DNA of 64,000 nucleotides from Chitinophagaceae bacterium (GCA_024508725.1 JANINS010000003.1:1426001-1490000); one strand, 5' to 3'. Positions 47,014 to 56,425 are shown, counted from the first letter of the stretch. Made by a program: numbers and translations. Notes: a model not told the origin generated them from the sequence alone.

Positions 47014-47060
47014 GTACAAGCAACTACTGCAGTCGAAGAGTGCGACGCAACAAAAGCTTC
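47014..47060 (+). repeat. Dispersed repeat with extended left arm (copy 7)
   Basis: GTACAAGCAACTACTGCAG, then TCGAAGAGTGCGACGCAAC and AAAAGCTTC. The CAACTACT..AGTCGAAGAGT extension is shared with the copy at 50.9 kb. It lies between divergent genes, upstream of the siderophore receptor. Confidence 0.7.
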
Positions 47061-47166
47061 ATGTATATACAAAACCCTGGTTCATAACCGTTCCTTAGTT
47101 TTTCCTGCATCCGTAAACCGCTTTTCCCGATTCGGCAAACTTCTCCCGTGGCTGTAATGTCTCTTT

Positions 47167-49617
47167 GTGCAAAATATAAGATCAGTGAGACACATATTTA
47201 CAACCATACTAATTGCAATAAGCCTCAATGCACTTCCGCAAAATAATCTGAATGCCATAGCCAATACTGCTCCTGCTGAAATACCTGCAGGTGTGATAAC
47301 AGGACAGATCAAAACATCTGATGATCGTCCGGCAGCATATGTTTCTGTTTACCTGAAAGAGAATAATAAAACCACGATGACCGATGAAAATGGTTTCTTC
47401 TCTCTAAAAAATATCAAGGAAGGTATTTATACACTGGAGATCACAATGGTGGGATTGAAACCTCAGCAAAAGATCGTTGAACTGAAGAAAGACCAGGTAG
47501 TGAGCATCAGTGTTGCACTGGCAGAAGATACCAAACAACTTACGGAAGTGGTAGTAGCTACAGGAAGAAGATTGAACAATCGCCCTGTTGAGATCGGGAA
47601 AATTGCCATCAATCCAATGGATCTTCCACAGGCAATAACAGTGATTGGCCATGGAATGATTCGTGAGCAACAAGCCCAGCGATTGAGTGATGTGATCCGG
47701 AATGTAAATGGTGTTTATCTTACAACAACGAGAGGAAGTGTGCAGGAAAGTTTTGCAGCAAGAGGATATTCTTTCGGCAGCAATAACCTGTTTAAAAATG
47801 GTGCAAGGATTAATGCAGGATCAATGCCTGAAATGAGTTCTTTGGAAAGAGTAGAAGTATTGAAAGGTAGTTCTGCCATTTTATTTGGGCAAGTTGCCCC
47901 AGGTGGAGTGATCAACATGGTTACCAAAGAACCAAAGTTCAATTTTGGTGGAGAGGTGTCTATGAGAGTTGGTAGTTATGATCTGTATAAGCCAACATTT
48001 GATATATATGGACCAATGTCGAAATCTGTTGCCTATCGTTTGAACGGAACTTTTGAATCTGCGAATAGCTTTAGAGATGGTGTAAGTTCAAAAAGATATT
48101 ATATCAATCCTTCTTTCCTTTTCAAGCTGGGAAGAAAAACAGAAGTTGTGTTGGAAGGAGATTACCTCAATCATGAATTCACCCCTGATTTTGGTGTAGG
48201 AACAATTAATAATACGGTTATTGCAGATGTGCCTCGTAACCGTTTCTTTGGAACAGACTGGCAATATAATATCACGCAACAATCCACTGCAACGGCTACT
48301 TTGAAGCATAACTTTAGTGATTCTTGGAAACTCAATGCATCTGCTTCTTACCAGTATTACACGAGAGATTATTATGCAGTTGAAAGAATTCAGGCTTTGG
48401 CCAATGGTGATTGGACAAGACCTTTGGGCAGAATACTCACATTCGAAAATTATTATTCAGCACAGGTGAATCTTGTTGGTAAGTTCAAGACCGGAAAGAT
48501 CAATCACGACCTGCTTGCAGGAATAGATGCAGATCGATACAAAACATTAAACAACGATTTTAGTTTTCCAGCCGTAGCCGGATTGCCTGCAGGCTCTTAC
48601 GATAAGATCAATCTTTTTGATCTGAATAAATATCCGATGCGTAACGATATTCCACAGGAAACAAACATCAGGAAAAGAGTGTTGCCTGTAAACCGTTTTG
48701 GTGCTTATGTACAAGACCTGGTAAAGATCACAGCTAAACTGAATGTTCTTGCCGGGATCAGATGGTCGTATGTTGAAACTGTTGCCATCGATTCAACTAA
48801 TACACTTACAGGGGCTACAGCGAAAGGTGTAGCACGTACAGATAATGCCTTCTCTCCAAGGCTTGGGATTGTGTACAAGCCTACTAATACTACATCGTTT
48901 TTTGCAAGTTATTCAAGTTCTTTTGTAGTGAACAGTGGCTTGGATGTTGATTTGAATCCTATTGAGCCATCATTGATCGATCAGTATGAGATCGGTGTGA
49001 AAAATGAGTTTTTCAGAGGCTTGCTTTCTGCTAACCTTACTTTGTATCGAATCAAGAATAATAATCTTGCACAAACAGCACAGTTCTTAAGAGATGGAAC
49101 GCCTAATAACAATACCTCGATAAAAGAATTGTCTGGTGGTACATTAAGTGATGGAGTTGAGATCGATCTTGCCAGCCATCCTATAAAAGGGCTTGATATT
49201 ACAGCCGGATACAGTTATAATTTTGCAAGAGTTACTTCTGCTGCAACTACAACAGGAAGCCAGAAAGTTGGAGAAACGCTGGTGAATAATCCAAAACATA
49301 CGGCAAATGCAACGATGTTCTATACATTCAACAAAGGAATAAAAGGCTTGAAGATCGGTGCTTCTGCATTGTATATCGGAGAACGTTGGGGTGGATGGAA
49401 CAATTCAGTAAATCAGTCGCAGAGCTTTTCACGATTGATTTACGTTGGCGGATACACCACACTTGATATTACAGCAGGATACAATTTCAAAAAGTATTCA
49501 ATCCTCGCTAAAGTGTCTAACGTTACCAATACACTCAACTATAATGTTCACGAGAATTATAGCGTAAACCCGATTGCTCCAACACAATTCGTTGCAACAG
49601 TCTCATACAAGTTTTAA
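47167..49617 (+). CDS. TonB-dependent siderophore receptor
   Basis: An 816-residue receptor that appears to start with GTG at 47167 (a second in-frame GTG lies 18 nt further on). A weak signal sequence (HIFTTILIAISLNALPQ) precedes a carboxypeptidase-like regulatory domain (ITGQIKTSDDRPAAYVSVYL, about 40-125). The plug (about 150-260: ITVIGHGMIREQQAQRLSDV, VLKGSSAILFGQVAPGGVIN) and the barrel follow. Plug sequence and length match siderophore-type receptors such as FhuE/FoxA. The downstream PepSY protein, often paired with siderophore receptors, supports an iron role; no clear Fur box was seen. Confidence 0.88.
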   Translation: MQNIRSVRHIFTTILIAISLNALPQNNLNAIANTAPAEIPAGVITGQIKTSDDRPAAYVSVYLKENNKTTMTDENGFFSLKNIKEGIYTLEITMVGLKPQQKIVELKKDQVVSISVALAEDTKQLTEVVVATGRRLNNRPVEIGKIAINPMDLPQAITVIGHGMIREQQAQRLSDVIRNVNGVYLTTTRGSVQESFAARGYSFGSNNLFKNGARINAGSMPEMSSLERVEVLKGSSAILFGQVAPGGVINMVTKEPKFNFGGEVSMRVGSYDLYKPTFDIYGPMSKSVAYRLNGTFESANSFRDGVSSKRYYINPSFLFKLGRKTEVVLEGDYLNHEFTPDFGVGTINNTVIADVPRNRFFGTDWQYNITQQSTATATLKHNFSDSWKLNASASYQYYTRDYYAVERIQALANGDWTRPLGRILTFENYYSAQVNLVGKFKTGKINHDLLAGIDADRYKTLNNDFSFPAVAGLPAGSYDKINLFDLNKYPMRNDIPQETNIRKRVLPVNRFGAYVQDLVKITAKLNVLAGIRWSYVETVAIDSTNTLTGATAKGVARTDNAFSPRLGIVYKPTNTTSFFASYSSSFVVNSGLDVDLNPIEPSLIDQYEIGVKNEFFRGLLSANLTLYRIKNNNLAQTAQFLRDGTPNNNTSIKELSGGTLSDGVEIDLASHPIKGLDITAGYSYNFARVTSAATTTGSQKVGETLVNNPKHTANATMFYTFNKGIKGLKIGASALYIGERWGGWNNSVNQSQSFSRLIYVGGYTTLDITAGYNFKKYSILAKVSNVTNTLNYNVHENYSVNPIAPTQFVATVSYKF

Positions 49618-49631
49618 TTATATAAATTTTT

Positions 49632-49661
49632 GAGGCAGGCTTTATCGCTTGCCTCTTTTTT
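49632..49661 (+). terminator. Terminator or attenuator between receptor and PepSY genes
   Basis: GAGGCAGGC / GCTTGCCTC with a 6-nt loop, then six T's; the next gene starts only 9 nt later. This may reduce read-through into the PepSY gene. Confidence 0.72.
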
Positions 49662-49669
49662 GTTCCCTT

Positions 49670-50860
49670 ATGAAAGTATTTTTTCGCCGTATACATCTGT
49701 ATTTAAGTCTTGCTGCAGGATTGGTGATCCTGGTTTGTTGTTTAACAGGAGCGATACTGGTATTTGAAAAAGAGATCCAGGTTGGTCTTAATAAGCATCG
49801 ATACTATGTAGAAGCAGGAACAACAAAACTTCCTTTGCAACAACTCATCAAAAATGTGAAGGATAGTTTCCCTAAAGCTAAGATCAACAGCATAAAAGTA
49901 TATGATGCTGCAGATCGTTCGGTTGAACTGAATGTGAATTTTCCGCCGCCAAAAAGTGAAAAAGATAAAATTGAAAAACCAAAGCAGAACAAATCTTCTG
50001 CAAAGCCTGCTCAGCCACAAAGGCAGCCGGGTTTCACCATTTTTGTTGATCCTTATACCGGGAATATCCTGGAAAAATACAGTTATCGTGAAACCTGGCT
50101 GTACACCATGTTTGCCCTGCATCGTTGGCTGTTAGGCGGTGAAGGAAGTGTAGGAAAGTATATCGTTGGTGTATCAACTTTTATCTTTCTGTTCATTCTT
50201 ATTACAGGAATTATTTTGTGGTGGCCCAAAACAAAAAAGATACTTAAACAACGGTTGAAGATCAAATGGAATGCAAACTGGAAACGGGTGAACCACGATC
50301 TGCACCTCGTGTTTGGTTTTTATAGTGCGATATTCCTTTTCATTTTTGCTTTCACCGGGCTTGCATGGTCATTCGAATGGATGAATAACAGCATCTATGC
50401 CGTTACCAATTCTCCATTAAAACCTCCGCCTTCACCAAAATCAACCTACCAGGACTCAGTAAAAAAAATCTCGCCTGATACTGCTTTACTAATTGCAAAA
50501 TCGCAATCACCAACAGCAAATTTTTACAACATCAGTTTTCCAAAAGATTCTGCTGAAGCATTCAGTATTTCTGTGCTTCCAAAAGATGCTGTTCATGAAT
50601 CTGCAACCGATGCGATTTACCTGGATCAATATACCGGCAAATTGATCAGTATTGTAAAATACGAGCAGCGAAGTTTGGGAGCAAGAGTAAGGTCAACTTT
50701 TAAACCTGTTCATACCGGAAGTATCTGGGGTACTCCATCAAAGATAATTGCGTTCATCGTTTGCATCATGGGGGTAAGTTTTCCCATTACCGGTGTGATC
50801 ATGTGGATCAATCGGACAAGAAAGAAAAGAAAATTTTCTTCTGATGATCTGGAAGATTAG
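49670..50860 (+). CDS. PepSY-associated transmembrane protein
   Basis: A 396-residue protein starting at ATG 49670 (MKVFFRRIHLYLSLAAGLVI); the 21-nt upstream extension overlaps the terminator stem. It has four membrane helices: one at about 10-33, then HRWLLGGEGSVGKYIVGVST, a second helix pair with a DLHLVFGFYS motif, and a C-terminal helix. The periplasmic loops match PepSY_TM proteins. These proteins are often iron-regulated and located beside siderophore receptors; they may act as ferric-siderophore reductases. A Pro/Lys-rich segment lies at about 95-125. Confidence 0.86.
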   Translation: MKVFFRRIHLYLSLAAGLVILVCCLTGAILVFEKEIQVGLNKHRYYVEAGTTKLPLQQLIKNVKDSFPKAKINSIKVYDAADRSVELNVNFPPPKSEKDKIEKPKQNKSSAKPAQPQRQPGFTIFVDPYTGNILEKYSYRETWLYTMFALHRWLLGGEGSVGKYIVGVSTFIFLFILITGIILWWPKTKKILKQRLKIKWNANWKRVNHDLHLVFGFYSAIFLFIFAFTGLAWSFEWMNNSIYAVTNSPLKPPPSPKSTYQDSVKKISPDTALLIAKSQSPTANFYNISFPKDSAEAFSISVLPKDAVHESATDAIYLDQYTGKLISIVKYEQRSLGARVRSTFKPVHTGSIWGTPSKIIAFIVCIMGVSFPITGVIMWINRTRKKRKFSSDDLED

Positions 50861-50892
50861 TTAGCCGGCTAAATCGCTCCGGTTGTTCTTTC

Positions 50893-50981
50893 GTTGCGCC
50901 TGTCCGATGAAGCTTTAGCGAAAGCGGATCGCATTTATCACGTCTTTAGCGTGACTCTTCGACTTTAGTAGTTGCTTGTGC
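50893..50981 (-). repeat. Dispersed repeat with two inserted hairpin modules (copy 8)
   Basis: On the minus strand the GCACAAG..CGAAGAGT half is followed by module TCACGCTAAAGACGTGA (plus coordinates 50938-50954). Then TGCGA, a second hairpin module with TCCG and CGGA arms around GCTTT-CGCT-AAAGC (50903-50928), and finally CGCAACGAA. The core is thus split by the second module. Confidence 0.65.
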
Positions 50982-51027
50982 ATCCCAGCTACAAGTAGAA
51001 TCATTGTACTTCTGAACATTATTCAGC

Positions 51028-51057
51028 AAAAGCCTGTTCATTATGATCAGGCTTTTT
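51028..51057 (+). terminator. Terminator after the PepSY gene region
   Basis: AAAAGCCTG / CAGGCTTTTT stem with an 11-nt loop, about 170 nt after the PepSY stop and downstream of repeat copy 8. Confidence 0.78.
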
Positions 51058-51114
51058 GGCGTAAAAGCCTATCTTAGCTAAAATTTAGAGTAATCTAAAA
51101 AATCATTTAGGTTG

Positions 51115-51879
51115 ATGAAAACGTACCTGACACTTGCACTTGCTTTATTAACGACTGCTGTTTTCGCACAGGATTCGAGTCGTATGGAGACCGATCGTCC
51201 GGATCAAACTGAATCTCCTTTCATCACCAAAAGAAGATATATCCAGGCTGAGATCGGCTTCAACATAGAAAAAGACAATGGATTAACGACTCTTGTGCAT
51301 CCCACGATACTCTGGAAATATGGTGCCTCTAAAAGATTCGAGTTTCGCCTCATTACTCAACTCAATAGCCAGGAAACTCCGTTGCTAATACCACAAGGCA
51401 ATGATTACGAAACCGGTCTAACACCGATCAAAGTAGGAGGAAAACTTGCCTTGTGGGAAGAAAAAGGTTTGCTGCCTAAAACTTCAATCATCGGTCATGT
51501 TGCTTTTCCAAAATTTGCCAGTAAGGTTTACCAGGCAAATAAAATTGCACCGGAATTCAGGCTAACAATGCAGCATACCATTTCTGATGGAATAGGTTTA
51601 GGTTACAATTTCGGTCCGGAATGGGATGGATTTACTAACGAACCAACCTGGATCTACACATTTGCACCGGGTTTCAATCTTGGAAAAAATGGTTACATGT
51701 ACCTCGAACTTTTCGGAGATTTTAAGAAAGATGAAAAACCTGTCCACAATTTTGACGGTGGTTTCGCTTATTACCTCAGCGATAATACCAAGCTGGACAT
51801 ATCTTCCGGTTTCAACCTGAAAGACAGTAAACAATACTATGTGGCACTTGGATTTTCATTCCGTTTCCGGGCTTTTTAG
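51115..51879 (+). CDS. Outer-membrane transporter-like protein (MetA-pathway phenol family type)
   Basis: A 254-residue exported protein starting at ATG 51115 (signal peptide MKTYLTLALALLTTAVFAQ). It contains ETDRPDQTESPFITKRRYIQ at the start of the mature part, a known opening of a Bacteroidota family annotated 'transporter' (phenol MetA degradation family). The rest alternates like a beta barrel and ends in LGFSFRFRAF. Substrate unknown. It lies 43 nt before ileS on the same strand. Confidence 0.75.
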   Translation: MKTYLTLALALLTTAVFAQDSSRMETDRPDQTESPFITKRRYIQAEIGFNIEKDNGLTTLVHPTILWKYGASKRFEFRLITQLNSQETPLLIPQGNDYETGLTPIKVGGKLALWEEKGLLPKTSIIGHVAFPKFASKVYQANKIAPEFRLTMQHTISDGIGLGYNFGPEWDGFTNEPTWIYTFAPGFNLGKNGYMYLELFGDFKKDEKPVHNFDGGFAYYLSDNTKLDISSGFNLKDSKQYYVALGFSFRFRAF

Positions 51880-51922
51880 ACCACCTGCATTTCCTTAACT
51901 TCGCAGCCTTTAAATTTTCAGG

Positions 51923-54900
51923 ATGAGTGCGAAGTACAGGGAATTTTCACAGCTGAATCTGCCTTCAATAGAAAAGGAAATTCTTGCCAAATGGCAGGAG
52001 CGCCAGGCTTTCGAGAAAAGCGTGAGCTTAAGAGAAGGAGCCGAACCTTTCGTGTTCTACGAAGGTCCGCCAAGTGCCAATGGTATGCCTGGTATTCATC
52101 ACGTTATCTCCCGTACTTTGAAAGACATGGTTTGTCGGTATAAAACCATGCAGGGTTTCCAGGTAAAACGTAAAGGTGGCTGGGACACTCATGGTTTGCC
52201 GGTTGAACTTGGTGTCGAGAAAGAATTGGGCATCACCAAAGAAGATATTGGCAAAAAGATCAGCGTTGAAGAATACAACCAGAAATGTCGTGAGGCAGTA
52301 CTTCGGTATAAAGACAAATGGGATGAACTCACCACCAAAATGGGTTATTGGGTTGATCTGAACGATCCTTACATCACGTTTGACAACAAATACATTGAAA
52401 CACTCTGGTGGCTGTTAAAGCAGTTGTATGAAAAAGGATTGCTTTATGAAAGCGTAAGCATCCAGCCTTACTCTCCAGCTGCAGGAACAGGTTTAAGTTC
52501 TCATGAGCTGAACCAGCCAGGTACTTATAAAGATGTTAAGGATACATCTGCCGTTGTAATGTTCAAAGCTGTGAAGTATGCAAAGTCACAGTTCTTATTT
52601 GATGCAGCAGGAAATGATGAAGTTTACTTTTTAGCATGGACGACCACTCCCTGGACACTTCCTTCTAACCTCGGATTGACCGTGGGTCCTGAGATAGATT
52701 ATGTATTGGTTAAGACTTTCAATCCATACACACATCTTCCAGTAAATGTTGTTCTGGCAAAACCATTGCTTGGCAAATACTTTAAACCGGAAGGTGAGAA
52801 TGGAGATTTTGATAATTATTCAGCAGAAGCAAAACTTCTCCCTTGGAAAATTCTTAAAGAGTTCAAAGGAAAAGAAATCGAAAATGCCCGTTACGAACAA
52901 TTACTTCCATACGAAGCAAATTCAATCGATGAAATAAAAGAGCTCACACCTGGTGCTGATCCCTTCAAAGTATTATTAGGAGATTTCGTAACCACAGAAG
53001 ATGGTACCGGTATCGTTCATACTGCTCCTGCTTTTGGTGCAGATGACTATAAAGTAGGTAAGAAATACAACATCGGTATCCTCACCATGGTTGATCGTGA
53101 AGGAAAATTTGTAGATGGCTTGGGAGAATTCAGCAATCGATTTGTAAAGGACTACAAGAATGACAAAGATTATGCAGATGTAAACGTTGATATCTCTGTA
53201 AAACTGAAAAAAGAGAACAGGGCTTTCAAAGTTGAAAAATACGAACACAGTTATCCGCATTGCTGGAGAACTGATAAACCAATTCTGTACTATCCTTTAG
53301 ATGCATGGTTCATCAAAACCACTGCTTTAAAAGATAGAATGGTGGAGCTGAATAAAACCATTAACTGGAAACCAAAATCAACCGGTGAAGGAAGATTTGG
53401 CAACTGGTTAGAGAATATGGTGGATTGGAACCTCAGCCGTTCAAGGTATTGGGGAACGCCACTTCCGGTTTGGAGAACAGAAGATGGTGAAGAAGAGGTT
53501 TGCATAGGCTCAATCCAGGAACTGACAGAAAGAATGGACGAAGCAAGAAAAGCGCTGGGTGATTCGGTCAACCGTCGACCGTCGACCGTCGACCTTGATC
53601 TCCACAAACCTTATGTAGATGAGATCGTTCTCGTTTCTCCTTCAGGCAAACCAATGAAACGTGTTCCTGACCTGATCGATGTTTGGTTCGATTCAGGTGC
53701 TATGCCGTATGCCCAATGGCATTTTCCTTTTGAGAATGTAAAAACGTTTGCAGAAAATTATCCTGCGAATTTCATCGCCGAAGGTGTTGACCAAACGAGA
53801 GGCTGGTTCTACACTTTGCATGCTTTGGGATCTTTGCTCAAAGAATCGATCCATGAAGAATTGAAAAAGCATGGAATAGAAGTATCGGATGAAAAATATC
53901 CGGGCCTTGCTTACAAAACAGTTGTCTCAAATGGGCTTGTGCTGGATAAGAATGGCAACAAGATGAGTAAGCGACTCGGCAATGTTGTTGATCCATTCAA
54001 AACCATCGAAACCTTTGGTGCAGATGCAACAAGATGGTACCTCATTACCAATGCATCGCCGTGGGACAATCTCAAATTCGATATCGACGGTATCAAAGAA
54101 GTGCAGCGTAAGTTCTTTGGTACATTATATAATACTTACCAGTTCTTTTCTTTATATGCGAATGTGGATGGATTTGCTTTCAAAGAAGCATACATTCCAT
54201 TAGAAGAAAGACCAGAGATCGACCGTTGGATCTTATCATCACTCAACTCATTGATAAAAACAGTGAAAGAAGCGATGGATGATTATGAGCCAACGGTTGC
54301 CGGTAGGGCTGTTGAGGAATTCCTGGATGAGCATCTCAGCAACTGGTATGTTCGTTTGTGTCGCCGTCGTTTCTGGAAAGGAGAATACGGAACTGATAAG
54401 ATCGCAGCCTATCAAACTTTATATGAGTGTCTGGAAACATTATCGAGATTGATCGCTCCGATCTCACCATTTTTCAGCGATGCCATCTTCCAGAATTTGA
54501 ATGCAGTTTCAGGAAGATTCGATGTGGAGTCAGTGCACCATGCCGAATTTCCACCAATCATCGAATCTGCAATTGATAAAGACCTGGAAGAAAGAATGCA
54601 ATTAGCCCAGGATGCATCGTCTTTGGTACTTTCCATCCGTAAAAAAGTAAATATCAAGGTTCGTCAGCCTTTGCAGAAGGTTTTGATCCCAGTGCTTAAT
54701 CCAAAAATGCAGGAACAATTGCAAAAAGTGGAAGACCTGATCAAAGCCGAAGTGAACGTGAAAGAATTCCAGTACATCACCGAAACCGAAGGCATCATCA
54801 GTAAAAAGATCAAACCCAATTTTAAAACATTGGGAAGTAAGCTGGGTGCAAACATGAAAGAAGCTGCTGCAGCAATTAGCAAATTCACCCAGGATCAAAT

Positions 54901-55327
54901 CGCTGAATTAGAACGAAACGGTACTTATGAACTGCAACTGTCAACTGTCAGCTGTCAGCTGTCAACTGCCGATGTCGAGATCATCGCTGAAGATATTCCG
55001 GGATGGAGCGTAGCTTCAAAAGGAAACCTGACCGTTGCATTAGATATTACGATTTCTGATGAACTGAAGAAAGAAGGTGATGCAAGAGAGTTCGTAAATC
55101 GTGTACAAAATATCCGAAAGGAAAATGGTTTTGAATTAACAGACCGTATATTCGTGCAGATTCAAGATACCCCACAGTTGAAAGAATCAATCGAATTAAA
55201 CAAAAACTATATTTGCGCCGAAATTTTGGCAGATAGTCTTGATTGGAAACCAGAATTGACAGGAAATGCTATTGAGATAGACGTGAATGACGTTCTGCTG
55301 AAGGTGAGTGTAACAAAAAAAGGGTAA
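51923..55327 (+). CDS. ileS: Isoleucyl-tRNA synthetase
   Basis: A 1134-residue class I synthetase that charges tRNA-Ile. The HIGH motif appears as PGIHH (near residue 56), the KMSKS motif as KMSKRLG near 677, and editing-domain and anticodon-domain regions are complete. Two short stretches are encoded by 28-nt heptamer arrays: residues about 549-558 (VNRRPSTVD, from repeated GTCGACC) and about 1006-1015 (LSTVSCQLST, from repeated CTGTCAR). Both keep the frame and look like repeat insertions in tolerant loops. It is tightly followed (2 nt) by the DksA-like gene. Confidence 0.97.
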   Translation: MSAKYREFSQLNLPSIEKEILAKWQERQAFEKSVSLREGAEPFVFYEGPPSANGMPGIHHVISRTLKDMVCRYKTMQGFQVKRKGGWDTHGLPVELGVEKELGITKEDIGKKISVEEYNQKCREAVLRYKDKWDELTTKMGYWVDLNDPYITFDNKYIETLWWLLKQLYEKGLLYESVSIQPYSPAAGTGLSSHELNQPGTYKDVKDTSAVVMFKAVKYAKSQFLFDAAGNDEVYFLAWTTTPWTLPSNLGLTVGPEIDYVLVKTFNPYTHLPVNVVLAKPLLGKYFKPEGENGDFDNYSAEAKLLPWKILKEFKGKEIENARYEQLLPYEANSIDEIKELTPGADPFKVLLGDFVTTEDGTGIVHTAPAFGADDYKVGKKYNIGILTMVDREGKFVDGLGEFSNRFVKDYKNDKDYADVNVDISVKLKKENRAFKVEKYEHSYPHCWRTDKPILYYPLDAWFIKTTALKDRMVELNKTINWKPKSTGEGRFGNWLENMVDWNLSRSRYWGTPLPVWRTEDGEEEVCIGSIQELTERMDEARKALGDSVNRRPSTVDLDLHKPYVDEIVLVSPSGKPMKRVPDLIDVWFDSGAMPYAQWHFPFENVKTFAENYPANFIAEGVDQTRGWFYTLHALGSLLKESIHEELKKHGIEVSDEKYPGLAYKTVVSNGLVLDKNGNKMSKRLGNVVDPFKTIETFGADATRWYLITNASPWDNLKFDIDGIKEVQRKFFGTLYNTYQFFSLYANVDGFAFKEAYIPLEERPEIDRWILSSLNSLIKTVKEAMDDYEPTVAGRAVEEFLDEHLSNWYVRLCRRRFWKGEYGTDKIAAYQTLYECLETLSRLIAPISPFFSDAIFQNLNAVSGRFDVESVHHAEFPPIIESAIDKDLEERMQLAQDASSLVLSIRKKVNIKVRQPLQKVLIPVLNPKMQEQLQKVEDLIKAEVNVKEFQYITETEGIISKKIKPNFKTLGSKLGANMKEAAAAISKFTQDQIAELERNGTYELQLSTVSCQLSTADVEIIAEDIPGWSVASKGNLTVALDITISDELKKEGDAREFVNRVQNIRKENGFELTDRIFVQIQDTPQLKESIELNKNYICAEILADSLDWKPELTGNAIEIDVNDVLLKVSVTKKG
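53567..53594 (+). repeat. Heptamer array inside ileS (GTCRACC x4)
   Basis: GTCAACC followed by three GTCGACC units: exactly 28 nt of heptamers in the coding frame. Confidence 0.75.
54938..54965 (+). repeat. Heptamer array inside ileS (CTGTCAR x4)
   Basis: CTGTCAA, CTGTCAG, CTGTCAG, CTGTCAA: exactly 28 nt, in frame, near the C-terminus of IleS. Confidence 0.75.
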
Positions 55328-55329
55328 CT

Positions 55330-56382
55330 ATGGCTACAAAAAAAGCCCCCAAAAAGTCAGCTAAGCCAGCTGCTAAAAGCTCTAAACCAGTAAAAAAGGC
55401 ATCTCCGGCTAAAAAAACAGCTTCTAAGCCAGCTGGCAAAAAAGTTGTACCTGCTAAGAAGGCTGCTAAGCCGATCGCTAAAAAATCGATCCCGGCTAAA
55501 AAAGCACCTGCTAAGAAAGTGGCGAAACCGGTTGCTAAGTCAGCTCCAGCTAAAAAAGCTCCTGCAAAAGCAGTAAAACCAGCTTCTAAAAAAGCTGCAC
55601 CTGCTAAAGTAGCGCCTAAGCCTGCTGCTAAAGTGGCTCCTAAAGCTGTGAAGCCAGCTCCAAAACCGGCACCTAAACCTGCGGCAAAAGTTGTGGCTAA
55701 GCCAGAAGCTAAAAAAGTAGCTCCGGTAAAAGCTGAGAAACCTGCAAAGGCGGCAAAACCAGCTCCACCACCAAAACCGGTAAGAGCGCCAAAGCCAAAG
55801 CCAGCTCCACAGCCATTTCCGGATCCAAGAAGAGCTCCTGAACTGAAACCTCGTGGTTTTATCAGACCTCCAAAAAAGGATGAGCCGGTTAAAGATGTAA
55901 AGATCCCTAAGACAACTGTGAAGAGCAGTGTTCCTTATCAGCCAGGATATACGCCATTAGATCAGCGCAAAGACACCAACAAAACAAACGATCCACTAGT
56001 GAGATACAGCGATACAGAATTGAACGAGTTCAGGGAACTTATCAATAAAAAATTAGACGCAGCAAAGAAAGAGCTAGCCTACCTGCAAGGTCTCATCACC
56101 CGTAAAGATGAAATGGGTGGCGATGAAACGGATAACCGTTACATGACCATGGAAGATGGCGGAATGAGCATGGAAAGAGAGCAGCTGAGCCAGATGGCTA
56201 GTCGCCAGATACAGTACATTGATCACCTTGAAAAAGCAGTGATCCGTATCGAGAACAAAACCTACGGAATTTGCCGTGTAACAGGAAAACTGATCGACAA
56301 AGCTCGTCTTCGTGCAGTGCCACATGCAACACTTAGCTTAGAAGCAAAGTTGGGATTGGTGAAGCCAAGTAACGAACAATAA
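55330..56382 (+). CDS. DksA/TraR-like protein with histone-H1-like Lys/Ala/Pro-rich N-terminal tail
   Basis: A 350-residue protein in two parts. Residues 1 to about 195 are a low-complexity tail of AKKAP, KPAAK and PAPKPAP type repeats, as in histone H1 and bacterial H1-like proteins, expected to bind DNA or RNA. Residues about 225-350 match the DksA/TraR coiled-coil and zinc-finger region (SDTELNEFRELINKKLDAAKKEL; YGICRVTGKLIDKARLRAVP). Only one Cys of the usual four-Cys zinc site remains (CRVTG). DksA proteins bind RNA polymerase through the secondary channel. The tail may tether it to nucleic acid. It lies 2 nt after ileS. Confidence 0.82.
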   Translation: MATKKAPKKSAKPAAKSSKPVKKASPAKKTASKPAGKKVVPAKKAAKPIAKKSIPAKKAPAKKVAKPVAKSAPAKKAPAKAVKPASKKAAPAKVAPKPAAKVAPKAVKPAPKPAPKPAAKVVAKPEAKKVAPVKAEKPAKAAKPAPPPKPVRAPKPKPAPQPFPDPRRAPELKPRGFIRPPKKDEPVKDVKIPKTTVKSSVPYQPGYTPLDQRKDTNKTNDPLVRYSDTELNEFRELINKKLDAAKKELAYLQGLITRKDEMGGDETDNRYMTMEDGGMSMEREQLSQMASRQIQYIDHLEKAVIRIENKTYGICRVTGKLIDKARLRAVPHATLSLEAKLGLVKPSNEQ

Positions 56383-56384
56383 TA

Positions 56385-56414
56385 CCATCGTCTGACGGTC
56401 CCGTCTGACGATGG
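56385..56414. repeat. Strong hairpin after the DksA-like gene
   Basis: CCATCGTCTGACGG / CCGTCTGACGATGG, 14-bp arms with one central T-T mismatch and a 2-nt loop. It lies 2 nt after the stop codon and has no T run. Confidence 0.65.
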
Positions 56415-56425
56415 AAGTAAATCAA

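Noticed and set aside
46876-47166. Fur box upstream of the siderophore receptor
   Set aside because: I looked for a GATAATGATTATC-like palindrome and found none convincing, so iron control is only inferred from gene families.
50861-50872. 12-nt palindrome TTAGCCGGCTAA after the PepSY gene
   Set aside because: It is a single copy with no T run, adjacent to repeat copy 8; it is too short to interpret alone.
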